Assembly: GCF_900091585.1 (NCBI RefSeq)
Contig: NZ_FMHT01000003.1
Location: forward strand, 5,730,001 to 5,794,000
Reading direction: 5' to 3'
DNA: 64,000 nt
Source of the DNA: Micromonospora nigra
Lineage (GTDB): Bacteria; Actinomycetota; Actinomycetes; Mycobacteriales; Micromonosporaceae
Shown piece by piece: positions 7,953 through 16,334 of this stretch. Within the stretch, counting starts at the first letter, position 1. Each line of letters opens with the position of its first letter. Position numbers and translations under genes: made by a program. The notes under the pieces are model-generated. The model saw nothing but the letters and a program-made list of their open reading frames with translations, had not been told where the DNA came from and searched no databases.

Positions 7953-9092
7953 ATGGCGCAGCGGGACGGGTCCGGTCCGCTCAGCGGGATCCTCGTGGCG
8001 GACTTCTCCCGGATCCTCGCCGGGCCGTACGCGACGATGCTCCTGGCCGACCTCGGCGCGGACGTCGTCAAGGTGGAGGGCCCCGACGGGGACGACACCC
8101 GGGCCTGGATGCCGCCCGTGCGGGGGGACACGTCCACCTACTACCTGGCCGTCAACCGCAACAAGCGGTCGGTGGTGCTGGACCTGACCGACCCCGGCGA
8201 CCTGGTCCTGGCCCGGACGCTGGCCCGCCGCGCCGACGTGCTGGTCCAGAATCTCCGTCCCGGCGGCCTGTCCCGCTTCGGCCTCGACCACGCGGCCGTC
8301 GCCGCGACCAACCCCCGCGTCGTCTACGCCTCGATCAGCGGCTTCGGGGCGGGCGCGGGCGCGTCGCTGCCCGGCTACGACCTGATGGTGCAGGCGGCGT
8401 CGGGCCTGATGAGCCTCACCGGCGAGCCCGACGGCCCCCCGTACAAGGCCGGTGTCGCCGTGGTCGACGTGATCACCGGCCTGCACGCCGCCGTGGGGAT
8501 CCTCGCCGCCCTGCACCACCGCGAGCACACCGGGCTGGGACAGCACGTCGAGGTGAACCTGCTCACCTCGGCGCTGTCCGGCCTCGTCAACCAGGCCAGC
8601 GGCCACGTCGCCGGTGCCGCGTCGCCGTGGCGGATGGGCAACGCCCACCCGAGCCTGTGCCCGTACGAGCCGCTGCCCACCGCCGACGGGGATCTCGTCG
8701 TGATCGCCGGCAACGACGCCCAGTTCCGGCGCTTGTGCGGGGTGCTGGGCCTGCCCGGGCTGCCCGACGATCCCCGGTTCACCCGCAACCGGGACCGAAC
8801 GGCCCACCGGGCGGCGTTGCTGCCGATCCTGGTGCGGCGGTTGGCCGGGCGTACCCGCGACGAGTGGTTCCGGGACCTGACGGCGGCCGGCGTGCCGTGC
8901 GCGCCGATCAACAGCGTCGCCGACGGCGTCGCCCTGGCCGCGGAACTGGGCCTGGATCCGGTCGTCGACGCCGGCGGGGTGCCCGGCGTGCGGCACCCCG
9001 TCGCGTTCTCCGACACCCCGCCCCGGTACGACCTGCCACCGCCGGGCATCGACGAGCACGGCGAGCAGCTCCGGGCCTGGTTGGCGGACTAG
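7953..9092 (+). CDS. Class III CoA-transferase (CaiB/BaiF family)
   Basis: Enzyme of 379 aa that moves CoA between carboxylic acids through an aspartyl-CoA thioester. Visible signatures are LAGPYATMLLADLGADVVKVE near the N-terminus, the Tyr-Asp of PGYDLMVQAASGL (Asp143, the expected nucleophile), NRNKRSVVLDL, and the C-terminal GVPCAPINSVAD. Length and layout fit formyl-CoA transferase, CaiB or alpha-methylacyl-CoA racemase relatives, so the acyl donor and acceptor are unknown. ATG 7953 follows a GGGAGCG site. No acyl-CoA dehydrogenase or ligase gene is adjacent, so the pathway cannot be inferred. Confidence 0.88.
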   Translation: MAQRDGSGPLSGILVADFSRILAGPYATMLLADLGADVVKVEGPDGDDTRAWMPPVRGDTSTYYLAVNRNKRSVVLDLTDPGDLVLARTLARRADVLVQNLRPGGLSRFGLDHAAVAATNPRVVYASISGFGAGAGASLPGYDLMVQAASGLMSLTGEPDGPPYKAGVAVVDVITGLHAAVGILAALHHREHTGLGQHVEVNLLTSALSGLVNQASGHVAGAASPWRMGNAHPSLCPYEPLPTADGDLVVIAGNDAQFRRLCGVLGLPGLPDDPRFTRNRDRTAHRAALLPILVRRLAGRTRDEWFRDLTAAGVPCAPINSVADGVALAAELGLDPVVDAGGVPGVRHPVAFSDTPPRYDLPPPGIDEHGEQLRAWLAD

Positions 9093-9126
9093 CGGAGAAT
9101 TACCCGCCGCCGCGCCCCGGTCGGGT

Positions 9127-12100
9127 TCACGCCGCGGCGGTGACCCACTTGACCAGCCGGACGGTGGTGCCGTCGGTGCTGCCGGCCACGGTCGCCTCGT
9201 CCATCAACCGCGCCATGATCAACCGACCACGCCCGCGGTCGCCGTCGCTGTCGTCGGACTCCCGCCAGCCACCGGTGTCGCTGACCACCACCTCCAGCCG
9301 GTCGGCCCGCAGCCGGCCCCGCACCGTGACCGTCGCGCCCGGCGTGAACCGGTAGCCGTGCTCGATGGCGTTGGCGCAGGCCTCACCCGCGGCGATCAGC
9401 ACCGCCTCCGTGTCGGCCTCGCTGATGCCCAGCCCGGTCAACCAGTCGCGCAACGCCCGGCGGGTCGGTGCCAGCTGTGCCGGGTCGGCGGTCAGGGCGG
9501 CGGTGAACACCGCCGGCTCCCGGTGCCGGTACACCAGCACCGCCACGTCGTCGTTGCGTACGCCCGGCAGCAGGTCCCGTACGATCCGGTCGACGAGCGT
9601 CCCCTCCGGCAGCACCCGGCCCTCGGTCAGTGCGGCCACCGCCCTGGAGATGCCCGCGTCGATGAGTTCCCGCCGCCGTTCCACCAGCCCGTCGGTGTAG
9701 AGCAGCAACGTCGACCCCGGGTGCAGTTGGCCGGCACCCTCGGGCCGCCCCCGCACGGCCACGCTGGCCAGCGGCACCGACCCGGCCCGGTCCAACAGTT
9801 CCGACGAGCCGTCCGGGTGCACCAGGATGCCCGGCGGGTGCCCGGCCGAGGAGTACCGCACCAGCCCGAGCCCACGGTCGATGATCGCGCAGAACACGGT
9901 GGTGCACGCGCCGCCGGGGATCAGCCGGGCGAAGTCGTCCAACGCGGTCAACACCTCAGCCGGCCCCTTGGCCTGCAACAACAACGCCCGGCAGGCGCTG
10001 CGCAGCTGTCCCATGACGGTGGCCGCCGGCAGGCCCCGGCCCACACAGTCGCCCACCACCACCCCGACCATGTCGCCGGGCAGCGACACCACGTCGTACC
10101 AGTCGCCGCCGACCTCCAACGGTCTCACCGCCGGCTCGTAGCGCACCGCGAACCCGGCCGGCAGGTCGGTGGGGCCGAGCATCGCCCGCTGCATGGCCAG
10201 GGCCACCGCCCGCTGCGTCTCGTACGCGCGCGCCCGCACCAGCGCCTGCCCCAACGCCGCGCACAACTGCCGCACCAACGGCAGGTCCACGACCGGCTCC
10301 GACCGGGGCCGGTCCAGCTCCAACCAGATGCCGCCCGTGCCGCCACCCGCCTCCAGCCGGGCCCCGACGGCCGTCCACCGACCCACGTCGTCACGCACCG
10401 GCCGGGGCTCCCCGTCGGCGGGCAGCGAGTCGATCGCCGACCGGACGGCGCGGCTGGCCTCCAGCCCACCGGTCACCATCAGCGGCACCCCGGCCGCGTC
10501 GGCGCAGACCGCCACCCCGCGCGCCCCGCCGAGCAGGTCCCGCAGTTCCGACAGGCCCACCTCCAGCACCTCGGCGAGGTCGGTGGCCCCGGCCAGTCGG
10601 GCCGTGAGGGTGGCCAGCGTGGCCTGCCGCGCCCCCGCGCGGACCTCCTCGGTGACGTCGCGCAGCGTCGCCACGTACAGCCGCCGGCCGGTGGCCGGCT
10701 CGCGCAGCGTGCTGTACACGGCCTCCGCGTACACCCGGTGCCCGCCGGCGTGCCGCAGCGGCAGCACCACCCGTCCCCGGTCGCTGCTGCGCGCGCTGCG
10801 CAGGGCGTCGGTGAGCCGCCGTCGGTCGACCGGGTCTGCCTCGGTGCGCGGCCACCACGGGTGCGGCGGCGGCACGGGCGCGGTCAGCACCGGCACCCCG
10901 ATCAACCGGCAGAACGCCTCGTTGGCCTCCACCAGCGTGCCACCGAGGTCGACCACCGCGAACGCGTCCTGCATCGACTCGATGAGTGCGGCCCGCCAGG
11001 TGGCCTCCCGGGTTCGCAACCAGGCCAGCTCCAGGTGGGCCCGCACCCGGGCCAGCAGCTCGCTGGAGGAGAACGGTTTCGGCAGGTGGTCGTCGGCGCC
11101 GGCACCGAGCGCCTGCACGGCGGCCTCCTCGCCGGTGTGGGCCGAGAGCACGATGACCGGCAGGCCCGCCGTACGCCGGTCGGCGCGCAGCGCCCGGAGC
11201 AGCCCGAAACCGTCCAGCCGTGGCATCATCACGTCGGTGAGTACCAGGTCCGGCCCCTCCCGGGCGACCAGGTCGAGCGCCTCGACGCCGTCGACCGCGC
11301 CGAGCACCCGGAAATGCGGGCCGAGCAGCGCGCACAGGTAGCCGCGCAGGTCGGCGTTGTCGTCCACGACCAGCACCGTCGGCGCGTCCGCGGCCGGCTC
11401 GGCTCCGACCTCGTCCACCGCGCCGGCCTCGGTGAGCCAGCTTCGCATCCGTTCCGGCGCGGCGGGTCCCACGCCGTCGGGCCGCCCGTAGGGAAACCGT
11501 ACGGTGAAGGTGGAGCCGCTGTCCTCGACCGACTCGACGCCCACCTCGCCGCCGTGCAGCCGGGTCATCTCCCGCACCAGGGCCAGCCCGATGCCGGTGC
11601 CCTCGGTGGTCCGCCCGCCCGCGGCGTGCACCCGGTGGAACCGGCGGAACAGCAGGGGCAACTCGGCGGCCGGAATCCCGATGCCGGTGTCGGCCACGCT
11701 CAGCACGATCTGCGCGTCGTCGCCGGTCAGGGTGAGGCGCACCGTGCCGGAGAGGGTGTACTTGAGTGCGTTGCCCAGCAGGTTGACCACGATCTTCTCC
11801 CACATGTCGCGGTCGACGTACGCGGTTCGTGGCAGCGGTGCGACGTCCACCTCGAAGCGCAGACCGGCCTGCCGCATCGCGTACGCGAAGGACTCGGCGA
11901 TGCCGGCGGTGAGCGACGCCAGGTCGGTGGCTGCCCGCTCCGGTGTCAGCCGGCCGCTCTCCACCCGGGTGACGTCGAGCATGTCGTCGACGAGCCGGCG
12001 CAGCCGGGCGGTGTTGCGGCGCACCAGCTCCAGCCGCTGCCGTTGGGTGGGTGAGAGCGGGTCCACCTCGTCGGCGAGGCTTTCCTGCACCGGCCCGGCG

Positions 12101-13242
12101 ATCAACGTCAGGGGCGTACGCAGCTCGTGGCTGACGTCGGTGAAGAAGGCTGTCCGCGCCGCGTCGATGTCGGCCAGCGCCGCCGCCCGCCGTCGCTGCG
12201 CCTCGTAGGCGAGCACGTCGGTCAGCGCGGTGGACACCCGGCCGGCCATCAGGTCGAGGAAGTGCCGGTAGGGGCGGTCGAGATCCAGGAACGGACTGAC
12301 GCCGACCACCAGCACACCCACCGGCCGGGAGTGCCCGGTCGCGACCAGCGGCAGCGCCACCGCGGTGTCGACCCGGCCGGGCTCGCCTCCGCCGCCGGAC
12401 CGGGGCGTGCGCGCGTCGAGCCAGGCGGGTCGGTCGATGCGGGCCGCCCGCCCGGTGTGCAGCACCTCGACGATCTCGGCGGGAGCCCGCGAGGGGGCGT
12501 CACCCGGCCCGAAGGACGCGGCAGGACGCAGGTCGGGGTCGTCCGGCCGGTCCCCGGCGGGCGGCCCGGCGCTGTCGTACGTCAGGTCCTCGCGCAGCCA
12601 CACCGTACCCAGCGGCAGGTCGTCGGCGTCGGTGGCGAGCACCCGGGCGACGGCGCGCACGGCGTCGACGGTGCGGTCGGCCTCGGCGATGGACAACTCG
12701 CCCAGCTCCCGCAGCAGCGCCAGGCGGCGGTCGCCGACCACCCGTGCGGTGACGTCGGAGGTGGCCACGAAGATCCCGGCGACGTGGCCGTCCGGGCCGC
12801 GGATCGGGCTGTAGGAGAACGTCCAGTACGTCTCCTCCCAGAAGCCGCGCCGGAACATGAACAGCCGCTGGTTCTCGCCGTGCGCGGCAACGCCGTCCGT
12901 CAGGACCCGGTCGGCCAGCGGCCCCATCTCGGCCCACACGTCGGGCCAGCACTCGGCGGCGGGTTGCCCGATCCCGGCGGGATACTTGTCGCCGAGGATC
13001 GGCGTGTAGGCGTGGTTGAAGATCTGCACCAGCTCGGGACCCCACCACAGCAGCATGGGGATGGTGGACGGCAGCACGGTACGCACGGCCGCGCTGAGCT
13101 CGGCCGGCCACGCCTCGACGGGTCCGAGCGGGGTGGCCGCCCAGTCGGTGGCCCGGTGCGCCGCGCTGGTCGGATCGTCGCCGGGGAACAGCGCCGCCCT
13201 GGCACGACCCGGTCCCGCCCGCCCGCCCTGCTGGTCCCGCAT
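9127..13242 (-). CDS. Multi-domain hybrid sensor kinase / PP2C phosphatase / anti-sigma-type ATPase
   Basis: A protein of 1371 aa combining two-component and partner-switching modules. Order: PAS about 55-170, GAF about 185-345, HisKA with SHELRTPL (His372), HATPase about 475-585 (NLLGNALKY, DTGIGIP, TEGTGIGLAL), receiver about 622-735 (Asp670 in LTDVMMPR), second PAS about 755-890, second GAF about 900-1020, SpoIIE/PP2C phosphatase about 1035-1235 (VGGDWYDV, GDCVGRG, RNDDVAVLV), and a C-terminal RsbW-like ATPase about 1240-1371 (GEACANAIEHGYR). No membrane segment is seen, so it should be cytosolic. Such proteins usually control a sigma factor through anti-anti-sigma phosphorylation. The frame is open to 13302, but GGAAGGGG sits 6 nt before ATG 13242. 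No cognate sigma factor is nearby. Confidence 0.9.
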   Translation of the reverse strand: MRDQQGGRAGPGRARAALFPGDDPTSAAHRATDWAATPLGPVEAWPAELSAAVRTVLPSTIPMLLWWGPELVQIFNHAYTPILGDKYPAGIGQPAAECWPDVWAEMGPLADRVLTDGVAAHGENQRLFMFRRGFWEETYWTFSYSPIRGPDGHVAGIFVATSDVTARVVGDRRLALLRELGELSIAEADRTVDAVRAVARVLATDADDLPLGTVWLREDLTYDSAGPPAGDRPDDPDLRPAASFGPGDAPSRAPAEIVEVLHTGRAARIDRPAWLDARTPRSGGGGEPGRVDTAVALPLVATGHSRPVGVLVVGVSPFLDLDRPYRHFLDLMAGRVSTALTDVLAYEAQRRRAAALADIDAARTAFFTDVSHELRTPLTLIAGPVQESLADEVDPLSPTQRQRLELVRRNTARLRRLVDDMLDVTRVESGRLTPERAATDLASLTAGIAESFAYAMRQAGLRFEVDVAPLPRTAYVDRDMWEKIVVNLLGNALKYTLSGTVRLTLTGDDAQIVLSVADTGIGIPAAELPLLFRRFHRVHAAGGRTTEGTGIGLALVREMTRLHGGEVGVESVEDSGSTFTVRFPYGRPDGVGPAAPERMRSWLTEAGAVDEVGAEPAADAPTVLVVDDNADLRGYLCALLGPHFRVLGAVDGVEALDLVAREGPDLVLTDVMMPRLDGFGLLRALRADRRTAGLPVIVLSAHTGEEAAVQALGAGADDHLPKPFSSSELLARVRAHLELAWLRTREATWRAALIESMQDAFAVVDLGGTLVEANEAFCRLIGVPVLTAPVPPPHPWWPRTEADPVDRRRLTDALRSARSSDRGRVVLPLRHAGGHRVYAEAVYSTLREPATGRRLYVATLRDVTEEVRAGARQATLATLTARLAGATDLAEVLEVGLSELRDLLGGARGVAVCADAAGVPLMVTGGLEASRAVRSAIDSLPADGEPRPVRDDVGRWTAVGARLEAGGGTGGIWLELDRPRSEPVVDLPLVRQLCAALGQALVRARAYETQRAVALAMQRAMLGPTDLPAGFAVRYEPAVRPLEVGGDWYDVVSLPGDMVGVVVGDCVGRGLPAATVMGQLRSACRALLLQAKGPAEVLTALDDFARLIPGGACTTVFCAIIDRGLGLVRYSSAGHPPGILVHPDGSSELLDRAGSVPLASVAVRGRPEGAGQLHPGSTLLLYTDGLVERRRELIDAGISRAVAALTEGRVLPEGTLVDRIVRDLLPGVRNDDVAVLVYRHREPAVFTAALTADPAQLAPTRRALRDWLTGLGISEADTEAVLIAAGEACANAIEHGYRFTPGATVTVRGRLRADRLEVVVSDTGGWRESDDSDGDRGRGRLIMARLMDEATVAGSTDGTTVRLVKWVTAAA

Positions 13243-13403
13243 GCCGCCCCTTCCCGTCGTGCGTCCCGGTGAGGGAGCGTTCCGTCGCCCCATTCTCCCC
13301 ACCTGACCCCACCGTCAACCGTCGGACCGGTCACTGCCGGGGCGGGGACCGGATCGCCGTGGCGGGCCGGGGGCTCGGCGGGTCGAGGTTGGCGCGGGCA
13401 CGA

Positions 13404-13437
13404 CGACGCGCCGGACCCGGGTGGGTCCGGCGCGTCG
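13404..13437 (-). terminator. Strong hairpin after the pectate lyase gene
   Basis: A perfect 15-bp inverted repeat (CGACGCGCCGGACCC and its complement) closes a 4-base loop. It lies about 85 bp past the stop of the pectate lyase gene and upstream of the sensor kinase gene, both on the minus strand. No U-tract follows, as is common for actinobacterial terminators. It could also shield the kinase gene from read-through. Confidence 0.7.
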
Positions 13438-13522
13438 GGTGTGACGTCAGGTGACCGTCCGTACGGTGCCGCCCGCCCCGGCGGCGGTGGTCACGGGGCG
13501 ACCGGACGCTCCTGTGCCGGCA

Positions 13523-14914
13523 TCAGAGCAGGCGGCCGGCGCCGACGAACGCGCCGACGACGAGGGGCACCACCGGGGCGGGCAGCACCGGGCCGCGCCG
13601 CAGCGTCGGGGTCCAGCCGGCGTCGGGGCTCAGGTCCGGGTCGAACGCGGCGTTGTACGCGGCCACCAGGTCGACGGGCCGGGCCCGACCGTCGACGGGG
13701 TCGACCCAGTTGCCCCTGGTGGTGATGGCCGTGCCGCCCCAGTCGTAGAGCAGGTCCTGGGTCTGCACGCCCGCGCCGAGGGTGAAGTGGTTGTTCTCGA
13801 GGTGCACGGCCGACTGCACGCCCACGCCGATGGCGTACTGGAAGTCGTCGCCGCCCAGCCGGTAGTGGTTGTTGTACACGTCGACCTGGCCGAAGCGTAC
13901 GCGGGGCAGCCGTTGCAGGACGGAGTCGAACAGGTTGTGGTGCAGGGTCACCTTGAGCCGGTCGACGTCGGGGCCGACGGTGTTCGACGAGCCGATCAGC
14001 ATGAGCTTGTCGCGGCCGGTGAAGCGGTTCCAGGAGACGGTCACCAGGCTGGCGGTGTGGGTGATGTCCAACGATCCGTCGTGCACCTGGTAGGGCCGCC
14101 CGAAGTAGGTCGGCTGGGCGCTGTCGGGATTGTCGCCGTCGGTGAAGGTGTTGTGGTCGATCCAGACGTTCTCGCTGCGGCGCACCGAGATCTGGTCGTA
14201 CTGGGAGTTCCAGTTGCCGGCGTCGCCGTCGGTGGGGGACCAGGCGGGGAAGCAGTCCCGGGCGTCGTCGAAGACGACGTTGCGCACGATGACGTTGGAG
14301 ACCCGGTCGACCATCAGGGTGAGCCCGGTCAGCCGCGCCCCGCGCAGGCCGACGATGGTGGTGTTCGGACCCACGTTGATCTGCGTGTGCCGGGTCTGGT
14401 TGGTCACCGACCGCACTCGGGCCTCCTCCAGCGGGCCGCTGGGCCGGACCCGTCCCCACACCGCCGGGTCGTACGCGGCGAGGTAGGCGTCCCGGGTGTA
14501 CTCCGGGTCGGCCAGGTCCGTGCAGTCGAGCAGGTGTCCCTGGTCGTCCTCGAAGCCGTCGACGGTGCCCCGGACGTACACGATCTTCGGGGTGGCGTCC
14601 GTGGCGTTGGTGGCGTTGTCGCCGCCGAGCGCCGCGACAAGTTCGGCCCGGCTGGACACGACGTGCACCCGCTCGGGCGCGGCGGCGGAGCCGCCGGTCG
14701 TGCCGGGACCGGCGGCGCCCCAGCCGTCGTTGTCGGGCAGCGCCTGCCGCCCGAGGTGCCGGGCCCACACCGAGAGCCCGGACGTCGGGAACTCGGACGT
14801 CGAGAGTGTGGCCGTGTCGTGGGGTGCGGCGGTGATGGTCTGCGCGGCCGCCGGGGTGGGGGCGGCCGTGAGGGTGAGGGCGATCAGTGCCGCGCTGGCG
14901 GCGATTCTGCGCAT
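13523..14914 (-). CDS. Secreted pectate lyase, polysaccharide lyase family 1
   Basis: Extracellular enzyme of 463 aa that cleaves polygalacturonate by calcium-dependent beta-elimination. Residues 1-24 form a Sec signal peptide ending near PAAAQ. The rest is a parallel beta-helix with PL1 signatures: the Ca-site region DGDAGNWNSQYDQISV, the WIDHNTFTDGD motif, and the catalytic-Arg strand LQRLPRVRFGQVDVYNNHY. It supplies oligogalacturonides that the neighbouring uronate genes could consume. It has its own promoter and terminator and is not in the operon beginning at 21890. None of the LacI-type palindromes seen at 21911 or 22063 occurs before it. Confidence 0.9.
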   Translation of the reverse strand: MRRIAASAALIALTLTAAPTPAAAQTITAAPHDTATLSTSEFPTSGLSVWARHLGRQALPDNDGWGAAGPGTTGGSAAAPERVHVVSSRAELVAALGGDNATNATDATPKIVYVRGTVDGFEDDQGHLLDCTDLADPEYTRDAYLAAYDPAVWGRVRPSGPLEEARVRSVTNQTRHTQINVGPNTTIVGLRGARLTGLTLMVDRVSNVIVRNVVFDDARDCFPAWSPTDGDAGNWNSQYDQISVRRSENVWIDHNTFTDGDNPDSAQPTYFGRPYQVHDGSLDITHTASLVTVSWNRFTGRDKLMLIGSSNTVGPDVDRLKVTLHHNLFDSVLQRLPRVRFGQVDVYNNHYRLGGDDFQYAIGVGVQSAVHLENNHFTLGAGVQTQDLLYDWGGTAITTRGNWVDPVDGRARPVDLVAAYNAAFDPDLSPDAGWTPTLRRGPVLPAPVVPLVVGAFVGAGRLL

Positions 14915-14957
14915 GTGCTCATCCCGTTCCTTCGCGATTGTTTCCTATTGGTGACGA

Positions 14958-14987
14958 AGGTTACGAGTGCGGTTTAATAGCAGTCAA
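14958..14987 (-). promoter_or_regulatory. Probable promoter of the pectate lyase gene
   Basis: In a locally AT-rich stretch, TTGACT (14987-14982) is followed after 18 nt by TAACCT (14963-14958), which fits the TANNNT -10 class. The predicted transcript would start near 14950, about 35 nt before the ATG. The AAGGAA sequence near 14927-14922 could serve as ribosome site. Confidence 0.5.
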
Positions 14988-15134
14988 TACCAATAATGTG
15001 CAGGATTGTTGCAGTTATTCGACTCAGCCGGCAGCCCCCGACCTGGCCGGACCAGTCCGGGTCGCCGGCCGGATGCCGGGTCGGGAGACGGAACCCGCCG
15101 GCTGCCGGCTCATCCGCAACGCCCGCGGCGCCCC

Positions 15135-16334
15135 CTATCCCTGCGGCCGCCACGGCGGCACCGCCCACGGCACCCCCAGCTCGGAGGGCAGCGCCCCCCG
15201 GTCGGCGGCGGTGCGCAGCACCTCGTTGATCCCCCTGATCCGGACGATCCGCTCGGCCCCCGCACCGACCTGCTCGACGACGTCCCCGCCGAGCAACCGG
15301 GGCTCCGGGGCGGCCCGCAACGCCGTCAGCACGGCGGTGAACGGGGCGGTGCGTGCCAGCGGGGCGATCAGCGGCACCGTCCGGTCGGCCCGGTGCTCGA
15401 TCAGGTTCTCCAGCAGGCCACGCCGGCCCGGCACCTCCCGGGGCGCCTCGTCGCCCGGCAGCAGCAGCCGGTCCGTCGGGTACTCCAGCACCGCCCGCCC
15501 GGCGTGCCCCGTCACGGTCACCTCACCCGGCACGAACGCCTCCCCGGCCAGGGTCACCGCCGCCACGATCGGCGGCCCGCCGGCGGACCGCACCCGCAGC
15601 ACCGCCGTGTCGTCCACCTCGATCGGGCGCACCCGGTACCGCTCCACCTCGATGGTCTCCGGCCGCACCGGCGCGCCGGTCACCGCCTCGGCGACCGCCA
15701 GGCACTGCATCACCGCGTGCGCGAGCGGGTTGGCCAGCGCCCCGTCGAGCACGGGTCGGCCGCCGAGGCTGCGCCGGCCCGCCCACGGGGAGCGGGCGTA
15801 GTAGCCGTCGGGACGCTGCCACGCGGCGACCGTGGAGATCCCGGTGAGCCGGCCCAGGCGGCCCGCCGTGATTGCGTCGGTCAACGCCGTCAACGCGGCC
15901 GAGCCGAGGGCCTGGAAGCCCACCTGCGCCAGCCGCCCGGTGGCCGCCAGGGCCCCGGTCAGCTCGTCGTGCTCCTCCGAGCAGAGCACGGGCGGCTTCT
16001 CCAACAGCAGATCCGCGCCCGCCGCCAGCGCGTCCAGCGCGATCGGCAGATGGGTGTGCGGTGGGGTGCAGATCACCACCACGTCCGGCGCGACGGCCGC
16101 GAGCATCTCCCGGTGGTCGGCGAACACCCGCGTGTCGGCCGGGACGGGCGCGGCCGGCTCGTCCTCCAGCGGCCGGGTGTCGACCAGGGCGACCAGCCGT
16201 ACCCGGCCCACGTCGTGCAGCGCGCCGATGACCCGCCGGTGCGACCGCCCGTGCCCGTTCGCACCGACCAGCGCCACCCGCGGTGCGTCGACCGGCGCGC
16301 CCCGACCGGCGGCGGACGGCCGCGCGGTGCTCAC
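15135..16334 (-). CDS. Gfo/Idh/MocA-family oxidoreductase (last gene of uronate operon)
   Basis: NAD(P)-dependent sugar oxidoreductase of 399 aa. The Rossmann motif VALVGANGHGRSH is near residue 20, VVICTPPHTHLPIALDALAAGADLLLEKP near 95 carries the family EKP signature, and an alpha/beta C-terminal domain follows. The start is GTG 16334, whose GTGA overlaps the stop of the upstream dehydrogenase by 4 nt. It is the fifth and last gene of the minus-strand operon. Family members oxidise or reduce cyclic sugars, sugar acids and inositols. Here a sugar-acid role is an inference from context only. Confidence 0.82.
   Translation of the reverse strand: MSTARPSAAGRGAPVDAPRVALVGANGHGRSHRRVIGALHDVGRVRLVALVDTRPLEDEPAAPVPADTRVFADHREMLAAVAPDVVVICTPPHTHLPIALDALAAGADLLLEKPPVLCSEEHDELTGALAATGRLAQVGFQALGSAALTALTDAITAGRLGRLTGISTVAAWQRPDGYYARSPWAGRRSLGGRPVLDGALANPLAHAVMQCLAVAEAVTGAPVRPETIEVERYRVRPIEVDDTAVLRVRSAGGPPIVAAVTLAGEAFVPGEVTVTGHAGRAVLEYPTDRLLLPGDEAPREVPGRRGLLENLIEHRADRTVPLIAPLARTAPFTAVLTALRAAPEPRLLGGDVVEQVGAGAERIVRIRGINEVLRTAADRGALPSELGVPWAVPPWRPQG

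Noticed and set aside
9358-12054. 898-codon plus-strand frame opposite the sensor kinase
   Set aside because: His/Arg/Gln/Pro-rich shadow; all conserved motifs are in the minus-strand reading.
14999-15014. TGCAGGATTGTTGCAG as a third LacI-type site near the pectate lyase promoter
   Set aside because: Only the outer bases match the 21911 palindrome; the inner arms are not symmetrical, so chance is the better explanation.
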